Notes: generated from the letters alone by a model not told the origin. 64,000 bases of DNA from Chitinophaga dinghuensis (GCF_003259435.1 NZ_QLMA01000010.1:62001-126000), one strand, 5' to 3'; numbered from the stretch's first letter, positions 1-9,797 are shown. A program made the numbers and translations.

Positions 1-1110
1 CGTTACAAAGCTCTCCAACAATGCCACCTTTTCCACAACATGGAATATTCTGAAGATCACGGTCAGCTAGCGGAATGGATGCCGTTGGTAATGGAAAACC
101 GCGATCCTAAACAGAAAGTGGCAGCCACTCACATGGAAATGGGTACAGATGTGAACTTCGGGGCTTTAACCCGCGAGCTGTTCAAACATCTGCAACAGAT
201 GGATGGTGTGTCTTTACACTTCAACCATGATGTACGCGATCTGAGAAAATCAGATGACGGCGGCTGGACTGTGAAAGTGAAAAACCGTGAAACCCGCGAA
301 AAGAACGTACTCCATGCTCAATTCGTATTCATTGGCGCTGGTGGCGGTTCCCTCCCGCTGCTGGAAAAATCAGGAATTCCGGAAGGTAAAGGCTTCGGCG
401 GTTTCCCTGTAAGCGGCCAATGGCTTCGTTGCAATAACCCGGAAATCATTGCCAAACACCAGGCTAAAGTATATGGTAAAGCCTCCGTGGGCGCTCCGCC
501 TATGTCTGTGCCACACCTGGATACCCGCATGATCGATGGTCAGAAAGCCCTGCTCTTCGGACCTTACGCAGGTTTCTCTACCAAATTCCTGAAAAATGGC
601 TCCATCTTCGATCTACCCATGTCTATCAAAGCCAATAACATTCACCCAATGGTGTCTGCCGGCCTCGATAACATCCCACTGACCAAATACCTGATCGCTC
701 AGGTACGTCAGAAACCAGAAGATCGACTGGACGCCCTCCGCGAATATTTCCCTGATGCAACCATGAAAGACTGGGAACTCGAAATCGCAGGCCAACGCGT
801 ACAAGTAATCAAAAAAGATCCTGTACATGGCGGTATCCTCGAATTCGGTACCGAAGTTGTCAGCGCTGCCGATGGTTCCATCGCTGCACTGCTGGGTGCT
901 TCTCCTGGCGCTTCCACCGCTGTATCTATCATGCTCAATCTTCTGAAACGCTGCTTCCGCGAAGAAGTAGAAACAGAAGCCTGGCAGCAAAAACTGAAAC
1001 AAATGATCCCTTCCTATGGCCAGTCTCTCCTCAACAATCCGGACATGACTGCAAAACTCCGCCGCTGGACCACCAACGTGCTGGAGCTGAAACAAATGGA
1101 AACTGCTTAA
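1..1110 (+). CDS. mqo: malate:quinone oxidoreductase, 3' part (5' end cut by window)
   Basis: The reading frame is open from base 1, so the gene begins outside the window; about 369 C-terminal residues are present of a family that is usually near 500. Mqo is a peripheral-membrane FAD enzyme that oxidises malate to oxaloacetate and passes electrons to quinone, bypassing soluble malate dehydrogenase. The segment carries the family's typical text, for example MEMGTDVNFG, FIGAGGGSLPLLEKSGIPEG, GPYAGFSTKFLKNGS and the C-terminal LLGASPGAST stretch. The N-terminal FAD-binding motif is outside the window. A terminator follows, so it is not cotranscribed with the fucosidase gene. The family call is sure; the full length is unknown. 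Confidence 0.93.
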   Translation, partial: RYKALQQCHLFHNMEYSEDHGQLAEWMPLVMENRDPKQKVAATHMEMGTDVNFGALTRELFKHLQQMDGVSLHFNHDVRDLRKSDDGGWTVKVKNRETREKNVLHAQFVFIGAGGGSLPLLEKSGIPEGKGFGGFPVSGQWLRCNNPEIIAKHQAKVYGKASVGAPPMSVPHLDTRMIDGQKALLFGPYAGFSTKFLKNGSIFDLPMSIKANNIHPMVSAGLDNIPLTKYLIAQVRQKPEDRLDALREYFPDATMKDWELEIAGQRVQVIKKDPVHGGILEFGTEVVSAADGSIAALLGASPGASTAVSIMLNLLKRCFREEVETEAWQQKLKQMIPSYGQSLLNNPDMTAKLRRWTTNVLELKQMETA

Positions 1111-1140
1111 TAAGGGCCTGTCATAATATTTATCTCCTGA

Positions 1141-1178
1141 AACCGCTCAGCTCACCACTGCAGCGGTTTTATTTTTTT
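1141..1178 (+). terminator. intrinsic terminator after mqo
   Basis: The arms AACCGCT (1141-1147) and AGCGGTT (1162-1168) form a short stem followed by a T-rich run to about 1178. It lies 30 bases after the mqo stop codon. Confidence 0.65.
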
Positions 1179-1333
1179 AGCGAAAAAAATACCTGCAAAA
1201 GCCAAAATCAAATCAGGCGTTTCCATTTTTTTTATAGATTTTAGTAGAACAATTGTAAAGCGTACCAACAACACTAATTCTGTATTGAAAATCAATGAAA
1301 AAGCGCATTCGCGCTTATTTTTTGAAAAGGTAA

Positions 1334-1347
1334 TGCAAACGATTGCA
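1334..1347. promoter_or_regulatory. LacI-family operator-like palindrome
   Basis: TGCAAACGATTGCA is a near-perfect palindrome with a central CG and GCAA/TTGC half-sites. This is the form bound by LacI/GalR-type repressors such as PurR and CcpA. It ends 22 bases before the fucosidase ATG and sits just after a TTTG (1321-1324) that could be a -33 element, so a bound repressor would block transcription of the locus. No LacI-type gene is in the window. Confidence 0.5.
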
Positions 1348-1369
1348 TAAAAACTTTAAAACAGATTCC

Positions 1370-2776
1370 ATGATGAAAAAACTGACCTGCTGCCTCACGG
1401 CATTGCTGGCCATCTCACAATGTCTGCCTGCACAAACAAAGACTAAAACAGCTGCAGCCATCACTGCAGACGCTTCCCGCGAACAACGAATGAAATGGTG
1501 GAGAGAAGCCAGATTCGGGATGTTCATCCACTGGGGCGATTACGCAGTTCCTGCCGGTTGGTACAAAGGCCAGCAAGTTCAACGCGGCGGCGAATGGATC
1601 ATGAACCGCGCTAAAATTCCAGTAGCGGAATACCAACAATTTGCCAAACAATTCAATCCTGTTAAATATGATGCGGATGCATGGGTGAAAATGGCGAAAG
1701 ACGCGGGCATGAAATATATAGTGATCACCGCTAAGCACCACGACGGCTTCGCCATGTTCAAATCCAATGCCAGCAAATTCAATATCGTAGATGCGACACC
1801 GTATGGTAAAGATGTTCTGAAACCACTCGCCGCCGCCTGTAAAAAATACGGTATCAAATTAGGCTTCTACTACTCTCAGGCACAAGACTGGAACAACCCA
1901 GGCGGCGCAGCCGCACGCAAAGTAGCCTCCGAAGGATGGCCTAACCCAGACAGCGCCAAAATCGACGCTTACACCGCTGAACACAGCGGCCACTGGGACC
2001 CCGCTCAAACCACTGCTACCATGTCTGAATACATCGACAACGTTGCTGTGCCACAAGTGAAAGAACTGCTCACCAATTATGGAGACGTTGCCGTTCTCTG
2101 GTGGGATACGCCTACTAATATGACAGATGAATACGCACAGAAATTACAGGACGTACTCAAACTGCAACCTAATATTATTACCAACGATCGGCTGAAACGC
2201 CCGAATTTCGCGGGAGATTACAAAACGCCTGAACAGAAAATTCCTACCAAAGAAGAACTGGATGGCCGCGATTGGGAAACATGCATGACCATGAACGGTA
2301 CATGGGGCTACAAAAGCTGGGATAATAAATGGAAATCACCTGAAACAATGGTGAGAAACCTCATCGATATCGCTTCTAAAAATGGTAACTACCTGCTGAA
2401 CGTAGGTCCTACCGGCGATGGCTCTTTCCCACAACAAAGCATCGACGACCTCGCTGCTATCGGCAAATGGATGAAAGTGAACGGAGAAGCTATCTACGGC
2501 ACTTCCGGCAGTAGTCTGCCTACCCTCTCATGGGGCCGCTGCACTCAGAAAACAGAAGGTAAGAAAACTACTTACTACCTCCATGTTTTCAACTGGCCTA
2601 CAGATGGTAAACTGGTCGTTCCTGGTCTGAAAAACAAAGTAAGCAAAGCCTCTATGCTCACTGGCAACGCTAAACTGAACACGACTGCTGATGCAGATGG
2701 TATAGTGGTAACTGTTCCGGCACAAGCGCCAGACCAAATCGCTTCTGTTATCAAAATAGAAACAACAACGCTTTAA
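1370..2776 (+). CDS. secreted alpha-L-fucosidase, GH29
   Basis: A 468-residue glycosidase expected to remove terminal alpha-L-fucose from plant or host glycans in the periplasm. The first 22 residues form a signal peptide (two Met, Lys-Lys, hydrophobic core, cleavage near LPAQ). GH29 landmarks are FGMFIHWG at 49-56, KHHDGF at 122-127 and LLWWDTP-like text with the likely nucleophile Asp246; a C-terminal NYLLNVGPTGDG block is also typical. An upstream in-frame TTG at 1343 would put charged residues before the signal peptide and overlap the operator, so I take ATG 1370 (or 1373). A terminator follows. It is the first gene of a four-gene carbohydrate locus on the same strand. Confidence 0.9.
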   Translation: MMKKLTCCLTALLAISQCLPAQTKTKTAAAITADASREQRMKWWREARFGMFIHWGDYAVPAGWYKGQQVQRGGEWIMNRAKIPVAEYQQFAKQFNPVKYDADAWVKMAKDAGMKYIVITAKHHDGFAMFKSNASKFNIVDATPYGKDVLKPLAAACKKYGIKLGFYYSQAQDWNNPGGAAARKVASEGWPNPDSAKIDAYTAEHSGHWDPAQTTATMSEYIDNVAVPQVKELLTNYGDVAVLWWDTPTNMTDEYAQKLQDVLKLQPNIITNDRLKRPNFAGDYKTPEQKIPTKEELDGRDWETCMTMNGTWGYKSWDNKWKSPETMVRNLIDIASKNGNYLLNVGPTGDGSFPQQSIDDLAAIGKWMKVNGEAIYGTSGSSLPTLSWGRCTQKTEGKKTTYYLHVFNWPTDGKLVVPGLKNKVSKASMLTGNAKLNTTADADGIVVTVPAQAPDQIASVIKIETTTL

Positions 2777-2788
2777 TCAACCATAAGA

Positions 2789-2820
2789 ATGGGTAACCTG
2801 TAAACGGTTACCCATTTTTT
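2789..2820 (+). terminator. intrinsic terminator after the fucosidase gene
   Basis: ATGGGTAACC (2789-2798) pairs perfectly with GGTTACCCAT (2806-2815), followed by a T run to 2820. It separates the fucosidase transcript, at least partly, from the GH28 gene that starts 22 bases later. Confidence 0.85.
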
Positions 2821-2841
2821 CATCCATCAACAACTGGTCAA

Positions 2842-4374
2842 ATGAAACAGCCATCTTTATTGTGCGCTGTTTTGCTGTTCCTGTTTGCTGTGAATCATGC
2901 ATTGGCACAAAATGCCATTTTTGAAATAGAGAAGTTTGGAGCTAACGGTGACGGCAAAACGCTGAATACAACTGTCATTCAATCTGCAATCGACAGCTGC
3001 TCCTCTTCCGGCGGCGGCACCGTACATTTCCCTGCCGGTACCTGGCTCACAGGCACCCTCCTCCTGAAAAATAATGTTACGCTTAACCTCGACAAAGACG
3101 CTACCCTCCTCGGCAGCACCGATATCAACGATTATCAGGTGGTAGACGGTTTCAAAGATGGACTTGGCCAGCAAATGGGCTATGCGCTCATCGGCGCCGT
3201 CAATGTAAATAATACCGGCATCACCGGAAAAGGCACTATCAACGGCCAGGGCAAACTAGTATACGCCTCAGGCGGTCATAGCAGAAGACCTTTCCTCATC
3301 CGGTTTGTACGCAGTAATAATATTATTGTGAAAGAAGTTCATCTCACCGGCCCCACCGCCTGGACCATGCACTTTTTCCATTGTAAAAATATCCTCACAG
3401 AAAAAATCAGTATCTACAGCCGCGGACTCGGCAACAATGACGGCATCGATATCGACTGCTGCGAAAACGTGAACATCCGCGATTGCGATATCAACAGTGG
3501 CGACGACGCCATCTGCTTTAAAACCACCAGTCCATTCCCATGCAGGAATGTAACGGTATCGAATATACGCATCAACACCGGCGAAGGCGCGATAAAATTC
3601 GGTACCGAATCTGCCGGCAACTTTGAAGATATCTCCGTTAACAATATAAAAGTCAATTTCGCCAGAGAAGGAGGCATTAAAATCTTCTCTGTAGATGGCT
3701 CCCATATCAAGAATATCAGCATCTCCAACGTAGAAATGGATACGGTGAATATGCCTATCATTATGCGGCTCGGCGCCCGACTCAAAACCTTCCGGGAAGG
3801 GGATCAAAAACAAGAGCCCGGCACTATCAATAACATCCATATCCGTAACGTAAGTGTGAAAAGAGGGACCTGGACAGGCATGCTGATCAGTGGCATTCAG
3901 GATCATTATATCGATGGCGTTTACATGGAGAATATCCGAATCAATATTCCCGGAGAAGGCGCCGCTGAAGACGCGAAAATCGTACTGGAAGAAAGACCGG
4001 CCGACTATCCGGAAATCAAGATGTTCGGCAAGAAAATTCCCGCATACGGTCTCTATATCCGGCATGCCAAGAATATCAGATGCAATAACGTAGTATTTAC
4101 TTCAGATAAAACAGACGAAAGACCGGCCATCATAGGTTACGACTTGGAAAATATTACTTACAGCAAATGGAAACTCCCCTCCACAGGAGGAAATGAACCC
4201 GTTGCAAAAATTGCTGACTCAAAAAACATTCAGTTCAAAAACATTACTCCACCCGCAAGCACTTCCACCTTCCTTCAGGTGAGTGGCAACAAGAGCGAAG
4301 GTATTGTTGTACCCGGTAAGCTGCCAGTGGTAGTAGATAACGACGTTCCCACGAACGCTGTAAAGAAACAATAA
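2842..4374 (+). CDS. secreted GH28-type parallel beta-helix glycosidase (polygalacturonase-like)
   Basis: A 510-residue protein with a clear signal peptide (cleavage near ALAQ, residue 23) and a right-handed beta-helix glycosidase fold. The N-terminal FGANGDGKTLNT box is typical of pectin-active GH28 proteins. The acid cluster is present: NNDGIDID with Asp200, 203 and 205, and SGDDA with Asp221-222. Two usual GH28 landmarks differ: the GHG motif reads GEG (Glu248 in place of His), and the substrate-binding RIK region reads GGIK. It may therefore act on a pectic linkage other than plain homogalacturonan. Its place between a fucosidase and SusC/D suggests breakdown of a fucosylated pectic side chain. 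The fold is sure; the substrate is inferred. Confidence 0.82.
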   Translation: MKQPSLLCAVLLFLFAVNHALAQNAIFEIEKFGANGDGKTLNTTVIQSAIDSCSSSGGGTVHFPAGTWLTGTLLLKNNVTLNLDKDATLLGSTDINDYQVVDGFKDGLGQQMGYALIGAVNVNNTGITGKGTINGQGKLVYASGGHSRRPFLIRFVRSNNIIVKEVHLTGPTAWTMHFFHCKNILTEKISIYSRGLGNNDGIDIDCCENVNIRDCDINSGDDAICFKTTSPFPCRNVTVSNIRINTGEGAIKFGTESAGNFEDISVNNIKVNFAREGGIKIFSVDGSHIKNISISNVEMDTVNMPIIMRLGARLKTFREGDQKQEPGTINNIHIRNVSVKRGTWTGMLISGIQDHYIDGVYMENIRINIPGEGAAEDAKIVLEERPADYPEIKMFGKKIPAYGLYIRHAKNIRCNNVVFTSDKTDERPAIIGYDLENITYSKWKLPSTGGNEPVAKIADSKNIQFKNITPPASTSTFLQVSGNKSEGIVVPGKLPVVVDNDVPTNAVKKQ

Positions 4375-4398
4375 CAGAACATACCAACAATCCTGAAA

Positions 4399-4455
4399 GG
4401 TCGCAGTAATGCGGCCCTGCTTCGTATTGCCGGCAACATTCCAACCATGTTGCCG
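4399..4455 (+). other. two adjacent stem-loops in the GH28-susC gap
   Basis: GGTCGCA (4399-4405) pairs with TGCGGCC (4410-4416) around a GTAA loop, and CGGCAACAT (4431-4439) pairs perfectly with ATGTTGCCG (4447-4455). No T run follows, so they are not simple terminators. They may mark an RNA processing or stability site that sets susC/D levels against the enzymes. Confidence 0.45.
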
Positions 4456-4499
4456 ACACGGATATCTACACCCTTTTATCATCCAAAAAAACAAACGTT

Positions 4500-7400
4500 A
4501 TGAAAGTACTTTCCCACATCAGGAAAAGACAAATTCCACCCGGTATACGAAAATTCGCATACCTCTTGTTACTGTTTATTAATTGCGTGTACTCGTCTAC
4601 GTTATATGCACAGCAAAGTGTAAACATACATGGCCGCGTTACTTCTCAAAATGGAGAACCATTACCCGGCGCAAACGTACTGGTAAAAGGCTCCAGCAAA
4701 GGAGCCGCCACCGCTGTTGATGGTACCTTCTCCCTCGCCGTGCCTCCTAATTCCATTCTGCGCATTACCTACACCGGATTTCTTACCAAAGAAGTAGAAA
4801 TCGGCACCACCGATATGCCACACATGAATATTCAACTCAACGCCAACAAAGGAGAACTGAATGAAGTGGTGGTAGTAGGATATGGCACACAGAAAAGATC
4901 CGATCTCACGGGATCTATCACCTCTATCAATGCACAAGCGCTGAAAGATGTTCCCTCCGCCAATCTTAGCCAGGCCTTAAAAGGACAGGGAGCTGGTATC
5001 GACATACAAAAAAATGGAGGCAACAGTAAACCCGGCGCTAAACCCACTATCCTGATACGTGGCAGCCGCTCCATTAAAGCCACCAACTCCCCACTGTTCG
5101 TAGTAGACGGAATTCCTTTCAACGGCGATATCAATGATATCAACCCAGACGATGTGAGCTCCATACAGGTACTTAAAGATGCGTCTGCCACTGCTATCTA
5201 CGGCTCACGCGGCGCAAACGGCGTAATCATCGTGACCACTAAACATGGCAGCGCAAATGGTACCACCATTACCTATGGCGGTTACGCCGGCTTCGTAAAA
5301 CCTTCCGGCAAATATGATCTGATGAATTCCCAACAGTATGCTGGCCTGAAAAAATGGGCGCTTTACAATGCAGACAATGTAAAGTACAGCAGTCCCGATG
5401 ATCCTAAAATCATGCTGGATGGATTCGATGCCATCGAGAGAGATGGACTTGCCAAAGGCCGTAGTACCGACTGGCAGGATCTCGTTTATCGTACAGGTCT
5501 GCAAACCAACCACCAGATTGGTATTTCAGGCGGTAATGAACGGACGCAATACAGCATGTCCGGCGGTTATTACAAAGAAACCGGCGTATATCCCGGTCAG
5601 TCATTTGAAAGATTCACCGCCAGAATCAGCGTGGATCATCAAATCAATAAGACGTTCAAAGTGGGTTTGAGTTCGCTCAATAACTTCTCCACTACTATCG
5701 GTGAAAATGCCAACCCAATGGGACAAGTATTACGCGCCAGCCCGATGGCGCCGGCATTCGACAGCACCGGAGCGGTACTGAATGATTTTGTAGCCGGTAG
5801 CGCTGCGCAGATATGGAACCCGTTAGCCAATTTCCTCCCCGGCGCAGTCGTGGAAAGAAGAAAAAGAACCGGCACTTTCACTACCGCTTACCTGGACGTT
5901 AATATCATACCAGGACTCAAATACAGACTGAATGCAGGCGCAGAAGTAAAAAATGATAATTACGGTAACTTCTACGCGAACAAAACCTCTAACAACTTAG
6001 GCGGATTAAACACCAGCGAAACCAACTACAGTCAGAACACCAGCTTCACCGTAGAAAACCTGCTGTACTACGATAAATCCATTCGCAAGCATCGTTTTAA
6101 TTTCACAGGATTGTATAGCGTGCAAGAATCCAATACACGCAATACGAAATACACCAACAATAACTTGTTGTACGACAACCTGGAATTCGCTAATCCACAA
6201 TATGGATCAAACCTTTCCGGTAGCGGGTCCGATCCGAAATGGGATATCATTTCCTATATGGGCCGACTCTTCTACAGTTTCGACGACCGGTATCTCCTTA
6301 CACTCACCATGCGTTCCGATGGTAGCTCCAGACTCGCTCCAGGCAACCAGTTCAAAGGTTTCCCTTCTGCGGCTGTCAGCTGGAATATCAGCCAGGAACC
6401 CTGGGCCAGGAATTCGTCATCTGTCTCCAACCTGAAACTGCGTATGAGCTATGGACGTACAGGAAATACCGCCATAGATCCTTACCAGACAATGGGTTCG
6501 CTTACAGCTATCAACTATAACTTCGGTAGTACCAATATCACCGGCGCTTATCTGAATGCCGCTCCCAATATGAACCTGCAATGGGAATATACCACCACTT
6601 CCAATGTGGGCCTCGATTTCGGCTTCCTCAACAACAGAATTACCGGTAGCGTAGACGCTTATATTCAACAGACAAGCAATCTGCTGTTACCGCAGAAACT
6701 CCCTGGCACCAACGGTTTACCAGGAAACGTACTCGTAAATGTGGGCAAAACGGAGAATCGTGGCGTAGAGTTACACGTAGCAACCGTCAACGTACAATCC
6801 AAGACAGCCAACGGTTTCAACTGGACAACAGATCTGAACTGGTTCCTCAATCGCGGTAAAATCACGCAGTTGTATAACGGTATCCAACAAGATATTGCGA
6901 ACGGTTGGTTCGTCGGCCAACCAATTGGCGTATACTACGACTATCAACGAATTGGCATCTGGCAGGATACTAAACTTGATTCCGCTACTGCCCTGGCTTA
7001 CAAACAAAAAGTAACAGGTCCTACTTCTGTAATTGGGAATATTCGTATTCGCGATGTAAATGGAGACAGCACTTTCAGCGCCGCCGATAAAACCATCATC
7101 GGTAGTGCACAACCCAAATGGGAAGGCGGTATGACCAACCGTTTCAGTTACAAGGGCCTGGACTTTACCGTAGTGGTGTTCGCAAGAATTGGAGGATTAC
7201 TCAACAGTAAACTATATGGCGGCGGATATGCCAATACTTTCCAGGGGAACTATAACAACCTGAATGTACACTACTGGACGCCTGGCAGTGGAGAGAATTA
7301 TTATCCAAAACCGAATAACTCTTCCACACAAACACAATACAATTCCACATTGGGTTACATCGATGGTAGCTTCCTGAAAATAAGAAGTCTCAGTCTGGGT

Positions 7401-7598
7401 TACAATGTGCCGCAGTCATTTGTACAACGACTGAAAGCAAAATCGCTGCGCATATATGCTACTGCGCAGGACCCATTCATCCTGTTTTCTGAGTACAGAA
7501 ACAAATACCATGGCGTAGACCCTGAGTCTGCCGGCAATATCAATGCTGATACCCCTGGTACCTGGTCCATGATTTTCGGTGTAAACCTCACTTTATAA
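4500..7598 (+). CDS. SusC/RagA-family TonB-dependent outer-membrane transporter
   Basis: A 1032-residue glycan importer of the outer membrane. It has an N-terminal signal region (about 1-38, ending in LYAQ), a carboxypeptidase-regulatory-like beta-sandwich (VNIHGRVTSQNGEPLPGANV onward, about 40-120), the SusC signature ELNEVVVVGYGTQKRSDLTGS, a plug with DASATAIYGSRGANGVI, and a long beta-barrel. TonB energy drives import of oligosaccharides captured with the partner SusD encoded 17 bases downstream. The start ATG at 4500 fits the signal peptide. No HTCS or ECF regulator for the pair is in the window. The family call is sure; the glycan is inferred from the enzymes next to it. Confidence 0.96.
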   Translation: MKVLSHIRKRQIPPGIRKFAYLLLLFINCVYSSTLYAQQSVNIHGRVTSQNGEPLPGANVLVKGSSKGAATAVDGTFSLAVPPNSILRITYTGFLTKEVEIGTTDMPHMNIQLNANKGELNEVVVVGYGTQKRSDLTGSITSINAQALKDVPSANLSQALKGQGAGIDIQKNGGNSKPGAKPTILIRGSRSIKATNSPLFVVDGIPFNGDINDINPDDVSSIQVLKDASATAIYGSRGANGVIIVTTKHGSANGTTITYGGYAGFVKPSGKYDLMNSQQYAGLKKWALYNADNVKYSSPDDPKIMLDGFDAIERDGLAKGRSTDWQDLVYRTGLQTNHQIGISGGNERTQYSMSGGYYKETGVYPGQSFERFTARISVDHQINKTFKVGLSSLNNFSTTIGENANPMGQVLRASPMAPAFDSTGAVLNDFVAGSAAQIWNPLANFLPGAVVERRKRTGTFTTAYLDVNIIPGLKYRLNAGAEVKNDNYGNFYANKTSNNLGGLNTSETNYSQNTSFTVENLLYYDKSIRKHRFNFTGLYSVQESNTRNTKYTNNNLLYDNLEFANPQYGSNLSGSGSDPKWDIISYMGRLFYSFDDRYLLTLTMRSDGSSRLAPGNQFKGFPSAAVSWNISQEPWARNSSSVSNLKLRMSYGRTGNTAIDPYQTMGSLTAINYNFGSTNITGAYLNAAPNMNLQWEYTTTSNVGLDFGFLNNRITGSVDAYIQQTSNLLLPQKLPGTNGLPGNVLVNVGKTENRGVELHVATVNVQSKTANGFNWTTDLNWFLNRGKITQLYNGIQQDIANGWFVGQPIGVYYDYQRIGIWQDTKLDSATALAYKQKVTGPTSVIGNIRIRDVNGDSTFSAADKTIIGSAQPKWEGGMTNRFSYKGLDFTVVVFARIGGLLNSKLYGGGYANTFQGNYNNLNVHYWTPGSGENYYPKPNNSSTQTQYNSTLGYIDGSFLKIRSLSLGYNVPQSFVQRLKAKSLRIYATAQDPFILFSEYRNKYHGVDPESAGNINADTPGTWSMIFGVNLTL

Positions 7599-7615
7599 TT
7601 TTTAAAGAGATCGTT

Positions 7616-9331
7616 ATGAAGAAAATATTTCTCTTCACTTGCATACTCGCTACAGTATTGCTCTTCAGCGGATGCAAAAAGATGTTAGTAGAACAACCGC
7701 ACGGCGTATTAACACCTGATTTTTATAAATCCACCCAAGGATTGAATGCAGCACTGACTGCTTCTTATGCCGGTACGCGCACTATCTGGGGTTGCGAAGA
7801 TTATTTTTCGCTCACCACTCCAGCTACAGATGAGTTCATGCGTGGCAATGATGGTAATTCTGATATGTTTCTTTTAGCGCCTTCCTACCAGGCTACTGAT
7901 GGCAAAGGCAATTCGCTCTGGAATAACTGTTATACCTATATCAATACTTGTAATGCTGTGATTCAGTTTGCGCCGGATGTAACAGGCATCAGCGACGATC
8001 TGAAGAAAAGAATGGTAGCAGAAGCAAAATTCCTTCGCGCTAATTATTACTTCGTACTGGTGCAGCTTTGGGGCGACGTAACGTTGAATACAAAATTCAA
8101 TTCAACACCCTCTACTTCCGCCAAACGCGATCCAATGGCAGATGTGTATAATACAATCATTCAGGATTTGAAAGATGCCATTGCGGACCTGCCTTTGAGT
8201 CCGCGTACTAAAGGCGTTGATCCGGGAAGAGCTACAGCAGTAGCGGCCAAACATGTACTGGCAAAGGTTTTCCTTACACGTGCAGGCGGCAAAGCCAAAC
8301 AAGGTACCGACTACCACGACGCCTATACGATGGCCATGGATGTGATCAATAATGCCGGCGCATCAGGGGTTTCTTTGTTACCGGATTTCGCGTCTGTATT
8401 TGCCGAAGGAAATGAAGGCAGCAACGAAGTATTATGGGCGGTACAGCATACGTCCAGTCTGGCTTACAACGGATCTCCTAATCAGGATAACCGGACGCCG
8501 GATAATATGCTGGTGCATCTGTTTGTGCCACAGTATGAAAAAGTAGACGGTATGCAACGCGATATTGCAGATGGTCGCCCGTACATCCGTACTATTCCTA
8601 CATTATGGCTGATTGATACCATTTTCAAAGAGCGCGTGAATGATACCCGTTACTACAAAACTTTCCAAACGGTATGGTATTGCAACAATGCCAGCAGCAT
8701 TCCGAAATGGCCGAATCCATTGCCTGCAGGGGCGCCTGCAGGAGCGGTAGCAGGCGGGCCGAAATTTAAATTGGGAGACACGGCCATCTATCTGCCGCAG
8801 GGGCCACGAACCGCAGCGCAGATTGCAGCAGCTCCTTATACGTTGATTCCTTCAACACAATATAATCCCCGGATGGGTCCTGCGTTAAGTAAGTATGTAG
8901 ACACGAAGCGCTCCGACATGAACGCGCCTTCTATTCGTCCGGTGATTGCATACCGGCTCGCAGAAACCTACCTGATTGCAGCAGAAGCCCTGATGATGGA
9001 CGGACGTATAACCGATGCCGTGCCTTATGTGAATGCAGTGCGTGAAAGGGCGGCTTATCCTAGCGGCAACAAAGCGTTGATGGATATCACCGCAGCCGAT
9101 CTCACCCTGAATTTCATCCTGGATGAGCGTTCAAGAGAGTTGGCAGGTGAAAATGTACGCTGGCTGGACCTTGTGCGCACAGGGCAACTGGAAGTACGTA
9201 TCAAGCAGCATACGCCTGATTGCAGGGCCAATTTTCAGAGTCCGAAAAATTTACTGCGACCCATTCCGCAGGATCAGATCAACGCTGTGTCTACAGGACC
9301 GGCATATGGTCAGAATACCGGTTGGTTATAG
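7616..9331 (+). CDS. SusD/RagB-family glycan-binding lipoprotein
   Basis: A 571-residue surface lipoprotein that closes over the SusC barrel and binds the glycan. The signal sequence ends in the lipobox LLFSGCKK, so Cys20 or nearby is the lipidated residue. The family text is typical: LVEQPHGVLTPDFYKS at the N-terminus, EAKFLRANYYFVLVQLWGDV in the TPR-like helical part, and ILDERSRELAGENVRWLDLVRTG near the end. It is cotranscribed with the SusC gene (17-base gap) and followed by a strong palindromic terminator, so it ends the locus. Confidence 0.96.
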   Translation: MKKIFLFTCILATVLLFSGCKKMLVEQPHGVLTPDFYKSTQGLNAALTASYAGTRTIWGCEDYFSLTTPATDEFMRGNDGNSDMFLLAPSYQATDGKGNSLWNNCYTYINTCNAVIQFAPDVTGISDDLKKRMVAEAKFLRANYYFVLVQLWGDVTLNTKFNSTPSTSAKRDPMADVYNTIIQDLKDAIADLPLSPRTKGVDPGRATAVAAKHVLAKVFLTRAGGKAKQGTDYHDAYTMAMDVINNAGASGVSLLPDFASVFAEGNEGSNEVLWAVQHTSSLAYNGSPNQDNRTPDNMLVHLFVPQYEKVDGMQRDIADGRPYIRTIPTLWLIDTIFKERVNDTRYYKTFQTVWYCNNASSIPKWPNPLPAGAPAGAVAGGPKFKLGDTAIYLPQGPRTAAQIAAAPYTLIPSTQYNPRMGPALSKYVDTKRSDMNAPSIRPVIAYRLAETYLIAAEALMMDGRITDAVPYVNAVRERAAYPSGNKALMDITAADLTLNFILDERSRELAGENVRWLDLVRTGQLEVRIKQHTPDCRANFQSPKNLLRPIPQDQINAVSTGPAYGQNTGWL

Positions 9332-9340
9332 TATATAAAG

Positions 9341-9372
9341 AGACAGCCTTCACTCGCGAGTGAAGGCTGTCT
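9341..9372. terminator. bidirectional palindromic terminator
   Basis: A perfect 16+16 inverted repeat with no loop (AGACAGCCTTCACTCG and its complement). It lies between the convergent susD (+) and DUF1634 (-) genes and probably stops both transcripts, although the flanking T runs are weak. Confidence 0.8.
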
Positions 9373-9393
9373 CCCTAAAAATAAACAATACTA

Positions 9394-9792
9394 TTATCCT
9401 GCGAGATTGCCAGTCATACTAAAGATAATGACGCCTAATACCACAAGGGTCAGGATCACATACAAATAATCCTTCTCCAGGAGGAAAGCGACTGCGGAAA
9501 ATGCTACCCGCAAAATAGGTGTGGCAATCAGACACACAACGCCCAACTGGATGATTTCCATACCATGAATGCCGCGTACGCCATGGATAATTCCGGTGAA
9601 GCTGTCCAATCCGGCTCTCACCCCGGTAAACTCTCTATAGGACGGCATTTCCGCCCCATGACGATACAAATAAATGATGCCGCCCACCAATACCAGGATA
9701 CTGGAGAGAATCACACCAAAACGCAATTGCTTGCCAATAAGTTGCTGAATATCTCTGTCAGCCCAGTAATTTTTAGATAAATAACGCTTCAT
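9394..9792 (-). CDS. DUF1634 membrane protein
   Basis: A small integral membrane protein of about 132 residues with three hydrophobic segments (roughly FGVILSSILVLVGGIIYL, an IIQLGVVCLIATPILRVAF stretch and a final helix ending in SMTGNLAG). DUF1634 genes commonly sit beside TSUP (TauE/SafE) exporters, and here the gene directly follows one. I choose ATG 9792; a GTG at 9798 would overlap the exporter stop codon by one base. It is probably an accessory subunit or stabiliser of the exporter. The function is inferred from its neighbour. Confidence 0.85.
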   Translation of the reverse strand: MKRYLSKNYWADRDIQQLIGKQLRFGVILSSILVLVGGIIYLYRHGAEMPSYREFTGVRAGLDSFTGIIHGVRGIHGMEIIQLGVVCLIATPILRVAFSAVAFLLEKDYLYVILTLVVLGVIIFSMTGNLAG

Positions 9793-9797
9793 GTTCA

